From positions 1-6,061 of the forward strand of contig DATAYF010000440.1 of the NCBI GenBank assembly GCA_036272735.1: 6,061 nucleotides of DNA, given 5' to 3'. This DNA comes from DATAYF01 sp036272735 (GTDB lineage: Bacteria > Chloroflexota > Ktedonobacteria > Ktedonobacterales > Ktedonobacteraceae). The notes beneath the pieces were generated by a model. The model made no database searches and was not told the origin of the DNA. It saw nothing but the letters and a program-made list of their open reading frames with translations. Made by a program: the position numbers and the translations under genes. This document shows, piece by piece, positions 1 to 5,681 of this stretch (position 1 is its first letter; each line of letters begins with the position of its first letter).

Positions 1-235
1 GTGAAAAAACCTCGTGGCAGGAGAACCGCTCTGTTCTCTTCGTTGGTGTCGCCTGGAGGCGGGCGCACGTCGCAACGAAGAGGAGCAACCCACGGAAGGG
101 GGGCCTTCTGGCACTCCTCACGGTCCTGTCCTCTCCCGTTCGAGTTGGTCGGCTTGAAATGCTCTCGGTCTCCGACAAGAGCCTCTCGCAAGAGAGGAAG
201 CGTTGGAACGACGGGAGCACCCCGTTGGCCCTGGC
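1..235 (+). mobile_element. Probable 3' end of a mobile element (possibly TnpB-type)
   Basis: This left edge is GC-rich and contains nested perfect hairpins. A frame open from base 1 to the stop at 238-240 encodes an Arg/Gly/Ser-rich sequence with no recognisable domain, so it is probably not a normal protein. Immediately after it, the sequence switches to an ordinary protein-like frame with no start codon or ribosome site, as expected where an insertion has cut a gene. Transposons of the IS200/IS605 and IS607 groups carry tnpB followed by a structured right end that also encodes the guide RNA, and this region resembles that arrangement. The body of the element would lie left of the window. 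No transposase motif is visible here, so the family is inference. It could instead be a free-standing RNA or the tail of an unknown gene. Confidence 0.35.
36..227 (+). ncRNA. Candidate structured RNA with multiple stem-loops
   Basis: Several stems can be read directly. Bases 36-45 pair perfectly with 73-82 (10 bp). Inside that, 46-48 pair with 66-68 and 50-53 with 58-61, closing a TGGA loop. Bases 95-99 pair with 104-108. Bases 161-165 pair with 178-182. Bases 182-187 pair perfectly with 192-197 around a GCAA loop, a classic stable GNRA tetraloop. Bases 209-215 pair with 221-227, with one G-T pair. This density of perfect stems ending close to the presumed element boundary would fit an omega-RNA scaffold of a TnpB system. 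The strand is inferred from the GNRA loop and the orientation of the presumed element. Family membership is not established. Confidence 0.35.
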
Positions 236-523
236 AGTGATACGGGTTTTGTGCCCTGTACAGGGGGTAGCGCCTGCATTTCTGAGGGTGGCACGTTCAC
301 GATCAGTGCGAATGGTACGGTGAGCGCTACCGTCAAGAATGTGTATCCCGATGGGAAGGTCGTGGTATGGCCCACCACCGGCAACACCTACACAGCGACC
401 CAGACCGATCCCGTGGTCATGCACAACTTTCAGCTCGGCAATATTAGCTGCGACGGGGATAACGATGCAGACGACCATCTGACGGGCACGCCAAGCAGCC
501 ATTGCGACAATAAAAATGATTAG
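203..523 (+). pseudogene. 3' remnant of a probable secreted protein gene
   Basis: The frame is open from 158 (in-frame stop at 155-157) to the TAG at 521-523. Protein-like sequence begins only near 233-236. It is rich in Gly, Thr, Ser, Asn and Asp, has short alternating beta-type stretches (FTISANGTVSATV), four cysteines, and a hydrophilic Asp/Asn-rich end (DGDNDADDH, then HCDNKND). This composition suggests an exported beta-sandwich protein. There is no signal peptide, no ribosome site and no convincing start. TTG at 203 lies inside the structured element upstream, so the 5' part has probably been displaced by an insertion. A perfect intrinsic terminator follows 18 bases after the stop, as expected for the true end of a gene. 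I do not recognise the family. An alternative is a short intact gene with an unusual start, which seems less likely. Confidence 0.45.
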
Positions 524-540
524 CAGAGGATGGATGATGC

Positions 541-571
541 GGGGTTCAGCACGCCACCTGAACCCTTTTCT
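541..571 (+). terminator. Intrinsic terminator after the secreted-protein remnant
   Basis: Bases 542-549 (GGGTTCAG) pair perfectly with 558-565 (CTGAACCC) around an 8-base loop. 541 and 566 add a G-T pair. The stem runs straight into TTTTCTT (566-572). The T-rich tract lies only on the plus-strand side, so it ends plus-strand transcription and insulates the next gene. Confidence 0.8.
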
Positions 572-588
572 TATCCTGCTGGTTCTGC

Positions 589-617
589 TTGTCAAAAAGC
601 ACATAACAAGATACTAT
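589..617 (+). promoter_or_regulatory. Sigma-70-type promoter for the Uma2 gene
   Basis: TTGTCA (589-594) is followed by a 17-base spacer and TACTAT (612-617). The predicted transcript start is near 624. The -10 box overlaps the ATG at 616, so that ATG cannot be the start in transcripts made from this promoter. That favours the ATG at 658. Confidence 0.6.
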
Positions 618-644
618 GATAGCATCTAATGTACAGAGTGCAGC

Positions 645-650
645 AAGGAG
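645..650 (+). promoter_or_regulatory. Ribosome binding site that sets the Uma2 start
   Basis: AAGGAG lies 7 bases before the ATG at 658. The alternative in-frame ATG at 616 has no such site. Together with the promoter position this fixes the start at 658. Confidence 0.75.
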
Positions 651-657
651 CTTGGTA

Positions 658-1215
658 ATGGCATTACCTGAATACCCGTTTATGGATATTGAAGACTATT
701 TGCTGCTCGAACGTCATAGCCACAATGCACGCTACGAGTACTTCGATGGAGAACTGCGCATGCTCGCAGGAGGAAGTCTTGCGTACTCTCTCATAAAAAC
801 AAACCTGACAAGCATCATACATGGCCTGCTACGCGGAAGCTCTTGCACTATCTATGATTCAGACGCACGCGTCAAACTTTCCGCGAGCCGCTACGTATAT
901 CCTGATGCGACCATCAGTTGCGACCCGCGAGATCAAGAGCAAGACGAAGAAATACGTTATCCTCGTGTCATTGTTGAAGTACTCTCGCCGACCACAGAGC
1001 CCATTGATCGTGGGAGAAATTTCACGTACTATCGAGAGTGTCCAACGCTGCAAGAATACGTTATGATCGATACGCGCAGTATGCATATAGAAGTGTACCG
1101 CCGCGAAGAAAGAGGATGGATGCTTTACACCTTTGGGCCACAGAGTGAAATAGAGCTACAAGGCATCAATATCCGATTTTCGATAGAGGATGTGTACGAA
1201 AGAATAAAGCTTTAG
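658..1215 (+). CDS. Uma2 family (DUF820) PD-(D/E)XK-fold putative endonuclease
   Basis: The product is 185 aa, usual for the family. It follows the Uma2 layout: MALPEYPFMDIEDYLLLE at the start, RYEYFDGELRMLAGGS (25-40), YPDATISC (81-88), VIVEVLSPTTE (104-114), DRGRNFTYYR (117-126) and LQEYVMID (131-138). D83 and E107 match the acidic metal-binding positions of the restriction-endonuclease-like fold. Two positions depart from the pattern I recall for the family. The lysine in DRGxKFxxY is N121, with R120 before it, and the histidine usual after the AGGS segment is Y43. Activity may therefore be altered or lost. Family members are numerous in cyanobacteria and Chloroflexota, and their biological role is mostly unknown. 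The gene has its own promoter, follows a terminator, and converges on recF, so it seems to be a solitary unit. Confidence 0.9.
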   Translation: MALPEYPFMDIEDYLLLERHSHNARYEYFDGELRMLAGGSLAYSLIKTNLTSIIHGLLRGSSCTIYDSDARVKLSASRYVYPDATISCDPRDQEQDEEIRYPRVIVEVLSPTTEPIDRGRNFTYYRECPTLQEYVMIDTRSMHIEVYRREERGWMLYTFGPQSEIELQGINIRFSIEDVYERIKL

Positions 1216-1233
1216 TGTGCGCGGCGATTAGCC

Positions 1234-2430
1234 CTATGGTGCTGACGTCTCTTTGTGCAGCGTTCCGTTGACGACATGATACACGTGTGCTCGTTCGGTG
1301 ATCTCGGTGGGAAAGACGGAAAGATCGTTGGCCGTCAATAGCACCTGCGTATGCTGTAATACTTGCTGAAGCAGGTGCTCGCGCCGCTGGTGATCGAGTT
1401 CGCTAAAGACATCGTCGAGCAGGAGAATCGGCTCATCACCTGTGCTCGTTTTCATATAGGCTAGCTCTGCCAGCTTTACAGCCAGCGCCACCGTGCGCTG
1501 TTGACCACGTGATCCGTAGGTCTGGATGTTCATGCCGTTGACCACAAATTCCAGGTCATCGCGATGCGGGCCGAGCAGGCATACTCCTTGTATCAACTCC
1601 TTACGTCGCGCTGCTTTGAGCTGCTCAAGGTAGTGTTGTTGTGCCTCGACGGTGCTCCATGCAGGATCGACGTGCAATGATGGGCGATACACGATATCTA
1701 GTTGCTCGTTGCCGCCGCTGATGATGTTCTGATAGTGCTGTGCCTGCTGCTTGAGCGCTTCTACCATGCGTTGGCGTTCAAAGATGATCTGGTTGGCGAG
1801 CGAGGTGAGTTGCTCATCCAGATAATCGAGCATGCGCGGATCTTCTTCGTTATCGCGTACGCGCTTCAGCAAAGCGGATCGTTGCGTCACCACTTTGCGG
1901 TAGCGCACCAGGGATTGACAATAACGGGGCTGCACCTGGCACAGCGAGCGATCCAGAAAGCGCCGCCGCTCCTCTGGCGAACCATCCACAAGGTGCAGGT
2001 CGGTCGGGGAAAACACCACCACCTTCATTTGTCCGATCACATCCATCGTACGCCTTGGCGCACCGTTCAATTTGTAACGCTTGCGTGGCGTATTGGCGGG
2101 CATCTCAACGTTATGTCGTGAGGGTAATCCCTCAGCTTGCACATCGGGTGGTGTGGGATCGTAAAAGGTAATCTCCACCTGTACTTCGCCCTCGTCGCGT
2201 TCCGCCGTTCCAAGCAAACGAGCGACATGTTCGGGCGCAGACCAGTTGACCACCTCGCGATCACTGGACGCGTGAAACGAGGTTGCCGTAGCTAACATGC
2301 TGACGGCTTCTAGCAGGTTCGTTTTGCCCTGAGCGTTATCTCCATAAAAGACAAAAAGACCGGCTCCCAAAGCGAGATCAAGCTGTTTATAATTCCGAAA
2401 TTCGCTCAATGTGAGTTGAGAAAGATACAT
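1234..2430 (-). CDS. recF: DNA replication and repair protein RecF
   Basis: RecF is an SMC-like ATPase that binds gapped DNA and, with RecO and RecR, helps load RecA at stalled forks. The 398-aa product shows the complete ABC-type head. It opens with LTLSEFRNY, then has Walker A GDNAQGKT (30-37), LLGPHRDD (285-292), signature YGSRGQQR (305-312), and Walker B PILLLDDVFSELD (334-346) with the D-loop. The middle part (about 150-280) is the helical arm, containing SPEERRRFLD (151-160). The length is a little above the usual 360-375 aa, mainly from extra sequence around 90-120. The ATG at 2430 has only a weak AGAGG, 3 bases away. It lies 68 bp downstream of dnaN on the same strand, so it is probably co-transcribed with dnaN. 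No terminator is visible in the 18 bp before the convergent Uma2 gene. Confidence 0.97.
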   Translation of the reverse strand: MYLSQLTLSEFRNYKQLDLALGAGLFVFYGDNAQGKTNLLEAVSMLATATSFHASSDREVVNWSAPEHVARLLGTAERDEGEVQVEITFYDPTPPDVQAEGLPSRHNVEMPANTPRKRYKLNGAPRRTMDVIGQMKVVVFSPTDLHLVDGSPEERRRFLDRSLCQVQPRYCQSLVRYRKVVTQRSALLKRVRDNEEDPRMLDYLDEQLTSLANQIIFERQRMVEALKQQAQHYQNIISGGNEQLDIVYRPSLHVDPAWSTVEAQQHYLEQLKAARRKELIQGVCLLGPHRDDLEFVVNGMNIQTYGSRGQQRTVALAVKLAELAYMKTSTGDEPILLLDDVFSELDHQRREHLLQQVLQHTQVLLTANDLSVFPTEITERAHVYHVVNGTLHKETSAP

Positions 2431-2459
2431 GTGCCTCTAGCTTAGTAGGGGAGAGATGC

Positions 2460-2492
2460 CACGAGGTATGCGTCTTTGTCGCATACCTCATG
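2460..2492. promoter_or_regulatory. Perfect 10-bp hairpin in the dnaN-recF gap
   Basis: GAGGTATGCG (2463-2472) and CGCATACCTC (2480-2489) are exact inverted repeats around a 7-base loop. Two further pairs (2460/2492 and 2461/2491) are possible beyond one mismatch. Neither side carries the T-tract of an intrinsic terminator in the right place: on the minus strand the T-run precedes the stem. It may be an attenuator, an RNA processing or stability element, or a protein-binding palindrome. Confidence 0.6.
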
Positions 2493-2498
2493 AAAAAG

Positions 2499-3632
2499 CT
2501 AACGATTGCTACTCATTGGCATGATAACATAGGTGTAATTTTCCTGGCTAACGGGTCTGATGACGCCAGGACGAGCGGCGGAAGACAACTCCAGGGCCAC
2601 CTCAGGCGTGCCGACCGCGTTGAGAATATCCGAAAGGTAGCGCACATTGAAGATAATTTCCTGTTCGGGGCCATCGATGGTGGCATTAATTGTGCTTACG
2701 TTGCTGCCCACATCTTCGGTCGTTGCCTCCAACGTCAGCGTGCCGGGCTCAGAGCCTTCGCCGCCAGCAATCTTGATGCGTGTGATGTTCGAGCTATCGC
2801 GGGCGAAGGGGACCACAGATTTTACCGCTGCCGCGAACTCTTTGGTTTCGACAACGGCACGCGTGGTGTGTTCTTTCGGGATCACACCGCGAAAGTTCGG
2901 GAATGTTCCTTCGATCAGGCGCGAAACCAGGTCAATCTCCTCGGTGTGGAACAAAACCTGGCTGCGGTTAGGGGTCACAATCATCTGCACCGCGCCTTCG
3001 GGCGGCAGGATGCGTGCCAATTCTTCGAGCGTGCGCGCGGGAATCAGCATTGGATCGTGTGATGTCTCGTGTCCTGGCAAGCCGACGACGCGCATCGCCA
3101 CGCGGAATGCATCCGCTGCCGCAAACGTCACCTGCTGGTCGGCAATCTCCACGTAGACGCTGGTCAACACCGGGCGCGAGTCGTCTTCTGCCGCTGCGAA
3201 CGACACTTCGTTGATGGCTCCTTTTAATTCTGCGGCATCCAGAATAACCGGAAGTTCATCACCTTCCGCGGTGGGTATCGTTGGATATTCGGAAGGGTCC
3301 ATCCCCTTAATATTTGCGCTACTGCGCAGACCCTTGATGTTCAAGGCATGATCTTCGCCCGACACAGCGATTTCAATGGACGACTGCGGCAGGCTACTCA
3401 CCAGATCGGTTAACAATTTCGCCGGTGCTGTGGTCATACCCTCCTCTTGTATCTCGGCATCGACCCAGCAATTGATGCCGATTTCCAGATTGGTGGCCGA
3501 CAGTTTCAAGCGTCCATTCTCGGTGGTTAGTAAAATATTGGCGAGAATAGGAAGAGTGCTACGGCTTGAGACAGCATGGCTGACAACAGAAAGCCCCCGG
3601 TTCAAGTCCTGTTGCTTGCATGAGATTTTCAC
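2499..3632 (-). CDS. dnaN: DNA polymerase III beta subunit (sliding clamp)
   Basis: DnaN forms the dimeric ring that tethers DNA polymerase III and other partners to DNA. The 377-aa product is of normal length and spans the three clamp domains (about 1-125, 130-250, 255-377). Typical segments are VKISCKQQDLNRGL at the start, RSTLPILANILL (24-35), SRPVLTSVY (152-160), AFRVA (175-179), RLIEGTFPNFRGVIP (238-252) and the C-terminal YTYVIMPM (366-373). I chose GTG at 3632 because the protein then begins exactly where homologues begin, and because GGAGGA lies 8 bases upstream. The frame extends 11 codons further to GTG 3665, but that extension lacks family sequence and a ribosome site. The gene is first in the unit with recF. 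dnaA and gyrB are not adjacent, unlike the common dnaA-dnaN-recF-gyrB order. Confidence 0.97.
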   Translation of the reverse strand: MKISCKQQDLNRGLSVVSHAVSSRSTLPILANILLTTENGRLKLSATNLEIGINCWVDAEIQEEGMTTAPAKLLTDLVSSLPQSSIEIAVSGEDHALNIKGLRSSANIKGMDPSEYPTIPTAEGDELPVILDAAELKGAINEVSFAAAEDDSRPVLTSVYVEIADQQVTFAAADAFRVAMRVVGLPGHETSHDPMLIPARTLEELARILPPEGAVQMIVTPNRSQVLFHTEEIDLVSRLIEGTFPNFRGVIPKEHTTRAVVETKEFAAAVKSVVPFARDSSNITRIKIAGGEGSEPGTLTLEATTEDVGSNVSTINATIDGPEQEIIFNVRYLSDILNAVGTPEVALELSSAARPGVIRPVSQENYTYVIMPMSSNR

Positions 3633-3640
3633 TGACGATT

Positions 3641-3646
3641 TCCTCC
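3641..3646 (-). promoter_or_regulatory. Ribosome binding site that sets the dnaN start
   Basis: Read on the minus strand this is GGAGGA, 8 bases before the GTG at 3632. It lies downstream of the alternative GTG at 3665, so it supports the shorter form. Confidence 0.8.
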
Positions 3647-3682
3647 AAACACAACCAAAAAACACAAACGAATTTCCAAGCT

Positions 3683-3711
3683 AGTATAGCCCATTAGCGG
3701 TGGACTGTAAA
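3683..3711 (-). promoter_or_regulatory. Sigma-70-type promoter for dnaN-recF
   Basis: On the minus strand TTTACA (3711-3706) is followed by a 17-base spacer and TATACT (3688-3683). The predicted transcript start is near 3676, giving a leader of about 44 nt. That leader is U-rich and contains a direct 8-base repeat (3647-3654 and 3660-3667) just upstream of the ribosome site. Confidence 0.7.
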
Positions 3712-3778
3712 CCGGATACCAAGCGTTTTATGGCTTTATGCTTGTCGCCTTGATTATAGCTGTTCTGGCCTGCTCCTG

Positions 3779-4768
3779 TTAGGAATGCTGCATTGCGAGA
3801 TTGCGCAAGGGTTGCATTACCTCGCATAAGTCACCTGAGAGATACACGCCAGGGATTTGTGGGATGGTCTGTTCGCATTCATAGAAGCCCTGTCCTCCGA
3901 AGGCCAGGGTTGGCGGAAGGGGGCTTGACTGCTGAATATGGTGGGCAAGCTCTATAAAGGTTGCGAGATAGGTAGGCACGGTTAACGAAACACATAGTAA
4001 TACTGGCTTCAATTGCCGAATAGTTTTTATCAGATCCCCGGTCTCGATTTTTTGCCCCAGGTACGCTACGTGCACACCGCTACGCCGCAAGAAGAGCGCC
4101 AGCATGAGCGAGGCCAATTCGTGCGGCTCCTCGGGCGCACAACATACCAGCGTTAATGGATCGTCGCGTGGCGATGTGGTGATATGAAAAAGATGGGAGA
4201 GCATCGCCCGAAAAAAACTGCTGGCAAAATGTTCGACTGATACCGTCAAGTTACCCTCAGCCCAACACTGCCCTATACACCACATCGTCGGCGTAATGAT
4301 TTCAAGGCATACTTGCTCGACTGAATACGTCGTCAGCAAGGTACCCATCAGCATGTTGGCTGCGTTCTCATCGAATTGTCGAAACGCGTCGATCAAACGA
4401 TTTTGCATTTGCTCTGCATCTTGAATGACCGGATGTGTAGTGTGTTCACGATAGAACCATTGTGGGTTGGGAGTGATTGCGTGCGACTGGTCCTCTTTCA
4501 CATAGGTTTTGAACAGTGCAACTGCCTGGCTGATCGACAAGCCGCCCCCAACGCGCTCTTTCAGCCAGCGGATCAGTGCGATATCGCGTTCTGAATACAG
4601 GCGATAGGCATTGTTCGCTCGCTCCGGCGATAGCAGGGTATAACGGCGTTCCCAGGCTCGCAATGTAGGAGCTGGAATGCCTGTTTGTTGCACTACGACT
4701 TTGGTATTATACATAGGGATAGTAGAGCAACGCTCTAGATGCGGCCGTAATTTCTCGCGTTCGATCAT
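3779..4768 (-). CDS. MerR-family regulator with cobalamin-binding domain (CarH/LitR-like)
   Basis: The 329-aa product has an N-terminal MerR winged helix (about 20-90; TLRAWERRY at 35-43, AYRLYSERDIALIRWLK at 54-70). A helical cap domain (about 118-195) and a B12-binding Rossmann domain (about 205-325) follow. Key cobalamin residues are in place. W169, E179 and H180 reproduce the W-x9-EH cap motif that covers the upper face of adenosylcobalamin in CarH. H216 in EPHELAS is the expected lower ligand, with SLT at 261-263 and FGGQG at 290-294. CarH-type proteins bind DNA as tetramers in the dark and are released by light, often controlling carotenoid genes. None are visible here. The start at 4768 adds 18 residues before the usual start region; ATG 4714 is possible, but neither has a good ribosome site. 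The gene reads toward dnaN, which has its own promoter, and is divergent from rplU. Confidence 0.88.
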   Translation of the reverse strand: MIEREKLRPHLERCSTIPMYNTKVVVQQTGIPAPTLRAWERRYTLLSPERANNAYRLYSERDIALIRWLKERVGGGLSISQAVALFKTYVKEDQSHAITPNPQWFYREHTTHPVIQDAEQMQNRLIDAFRQFDENAANMLMGTLLTTYSVEQVCLEIITPTMWCIGQCWAEGNLTVSVEHFASSFFRAMLSHLFHITTSPRDDPLTLVCCAPEEPHELASLMLALFLRRSGVHVAYLGQKIETGDLIKTIRQLKPVLLCVSLTVPTYLATFIELAHHIQQSSPLPPTLAFGGQGFYECEQTIPQIPGVYLSGDLCEVMQPLRNLAMQHS

Positions 4769-4805
4769 TTATTTTCTCGATTCAGATTACCGCAGACGGA
4801 TGGAT

Positions 4806-4828
4806 GCGCAAGAAGTTATATATTGTGC
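4806..4828. repeat. Inverted repeat overlapping the possible -10 of the MerR/B12 gene
   Basis: GCGCAA (4806-4811) and TTGTGC (4823-4828) form an imperfect inverted repeat, 5 of 6 matching, around an AT-rich centre. On the minus strand that centre reads TATATAAC, a reasonable -10 about 40-50 bases before the start at 4768. No good -35 is visible at the right distance. The layout would suit an operator for self-regulation, but this is only suggestive. Confidence 0.3.
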
Positions 4829-4879
4829 TCAGGCTACGCTAGTACGATGTTCGAAAGTGTGATGATGGGTAAACAAACG

Positions 4880-4896
4880 GCCCCCGGAAGGGGGGC
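4880..4896. promoter_or_regulatory. GC-rich hairpin just upstream of the rplU promoter
   Basis: GCCCCC (4880-4885) and GGGGGC (4891-4896) are exact inverted repeats around GGAAG, ending 9 bases before the -35 box. On the minus strand the stem is followed by CGTTTGTTTAC, a poor T-tract, so weak termination of leftward transcription is possible. No minus-strand gene lies to its right in this window. Confidence 0.45.
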
Positions 4897-4905
4897 GGGT
4901 GTTAC

Positions 4906-4934
4906 TTGACAAACTGTACCGCCGTTGCTATTAT
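4906..4934 (+). promoter_or_regulatory. Strong sigma-70-type promoter for rplU-rpmA
   Basis: TTGACA (4906-4911), a perfect -35, is followed by a 17-base spacer and TATTAT (4929-4934), one base from consensus. The predicted transcript start is near 4941, about 240 nt before rplU. This is the best promoter in the window, fitting a ribosomal protein operon. Confidence 0.82.
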
Positions 4935-4940
4935 ATCCTG

Positions 4941-5180
4941 GCTACCGTATGCCCACGGCGTCATTGTGTGCGCTGTGGTGACTCCCCTGTGCCGTGAGGG
5001 CGCTGTGTTATAGAACACGCTGCGCACCGATGCAGTAGTTTAGTATGTATCTATTGAATTGCCATAAGCAATACAAAGTTGTCCGGGAAACAGAACTGTG
5101 CGGATGGTTCGCCACCCACGCCACCCACGTATCTACCCGGACCCGGCACGGGGGCAACGTTAAGGAGAACCAAAAGAAGT
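4941..5180 (+). ncRNA. Long structured 5' leader of rplU, possible cis-regulatory RNA
   Basis: Stems can be read across the leader. Bases 4954-4959 pair with 4991-4996, extendable by 3 bp past a bulge, and enclose 4960-4963 with 4979-4982. Bases 5005-5009 pair with 5014-5018 (ATAG loop), extended by 5000-5003 with 5022-5025. Bases 5058-5062 pair with 5068-5072. Bases 5081-5087 pair perfectly with 5136-5142. Bases 5142-5145 pair with 5149-5152, competing for base 5142 just before the ribosome site. L21 leaders that control rplU are known in Firmicutes. Whether this one is related is unknown. No T-tract is present, so any control would more likely be at translation than by termination. Confidence 0.5.
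5111..5128 (+). repeat. Tandem 9-base repeat in the rplU leader
   Basis: GCCACCCAC occurs twice back to back (5111-5119 and 5120-5128). It lies in the loop enclosed by the 5081-5087/5136-5142 stem, which could expose both copies as single-stranded binding sites. Confidence 0.7.
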
Positions 5181-5678
5181 ATGTTTGCGATTATTAAAAG
5201 TGGTGGACGCCAGTACAAAGTTTCCGTGGGCGAAAAACTCGAAGTCAATCGTCTTCCTGTCGAAGCAGGCCAACAAGTCGAATTTGGCGAAGTCTTGCTG
5301 ATTTCGGATGCCGATAACTCGACGGTTGGCGCGCCCTTCATCGAAAACGCTAAGGTGGTTGCGACCGTCGATACGCAGGCTCGCGGTCCCAAGCTGATCA
5401 TCTTTAAGTACAAGTCCAAGAAGCGCTATCGCCATCGTCGCGGTCATCGCCAGGAGCTCACGCTCTTGACCATCGACGATATTCTGACGAATGGGAAAAG
5501 CTTAATCACCGGCGAGGCTCCTAAAGCGAAAGAAACTCCCACGGCTCCGGTTGCCGAGACCAGCGAAGCGGCCACCCCTAAAGAAGAGGCAGCGGAGTTG
5601 AAGCCCAAAGAAAGCACGCCACGCCGCCGCCGCACCAGCAAAAAAGTGACGGAAGCGGAAAGCAGCACGGAGGAATAA
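5181..5678 (+). CDS. rplU: 50S ribosomal protein L21 with long C-terminal tail
   Basis: L21 binds 23S rRNA in the large subunit. The 165-aa product opens with MFAIIKSGGRQYKV (1-14), has VEFGEVLLI (33-41) and the basic RNA-binding stretch KYKSKKRYRHRRGHRQ (76-91), and the conserved body ends near residue 104. Ordinary L21 is about 100-105 aa. Here roughly 60 more residues follow, rich in Ala, Glu, Lys, Thr and Pro with a basic patch (PRRRRTSKK, 147-155) and an acidic end. They are probably disordered. ATG 5181 matches the family start; reading further upstream adds unrelated residues. AAGGAG (5162-5167) is 13 bases away, longer than usual, with a weaker AGAAG next to the start. The end of the gene carries the ribosome site of rpmA. 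Confidence 0.96.
   Translation: MFAIIKSGGRQYKVSVGEKLEVNRLPVEAGQQVEFGEVLLISDADNSTVGAPFIENAKVVATVDTQARGPKLIIFKYKSKKRYRHRRGHRQELTLLTIDDILTNGKSLITGEAPKAKETPTAPVAETSEAATPKEEAAELKPKESTPRRRRTSKKVTEAESSTEE
5669..5674 (+). promoter_or_regulatory. rpmA ribosome binding site inside the end of rplU
   Basis: GGAGGA lies 7 bases before the rpmA ATG, within the last codons of rplU. This sets the L27 start and suggests translational coupling. Confidence 0.8.
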
Positions 5679-5681
5679 ATC

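Noticed and set aside
1..240. Open frame across the left edge as a real 79-aa protein.
   Set aside because: Composition is Arg/Gly/Ser-rich without any domain, and the DNA is dominated by stem-loops. It could still be a read-through tail of an upstream gene.
2490..3214. Plus-strand open frames opposite dnaN.
   Set aside because: They are antisense to an unambiguous sliding-clamp gene and have no ribosome sites or recognisable domains.
2431..3778. Possible replication origin, given dnaN and recF.
   Set aside because: I saw no DnaA boxes (TTATCCACA-like), no AT-rich unwinding region, and no dnaA gene.
3753..3781. TATAAT on the minus strand (3758-3753) as a second dnaN promoter.
   Set aside because: The -35 position reads TAACAG, a poor match. 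The promoter at 3711-3683 is better placed and better matched.
5045..5197. A 50-codon frame from ATG 5045 across the rplU ribosome site, overlapping its start; a possible leader peptide.
   Set aside because: No ribosome site precedes it, composition is not protein-like, and part of its sequence comes from the tandem repeat. The RNA structure explains the region better.
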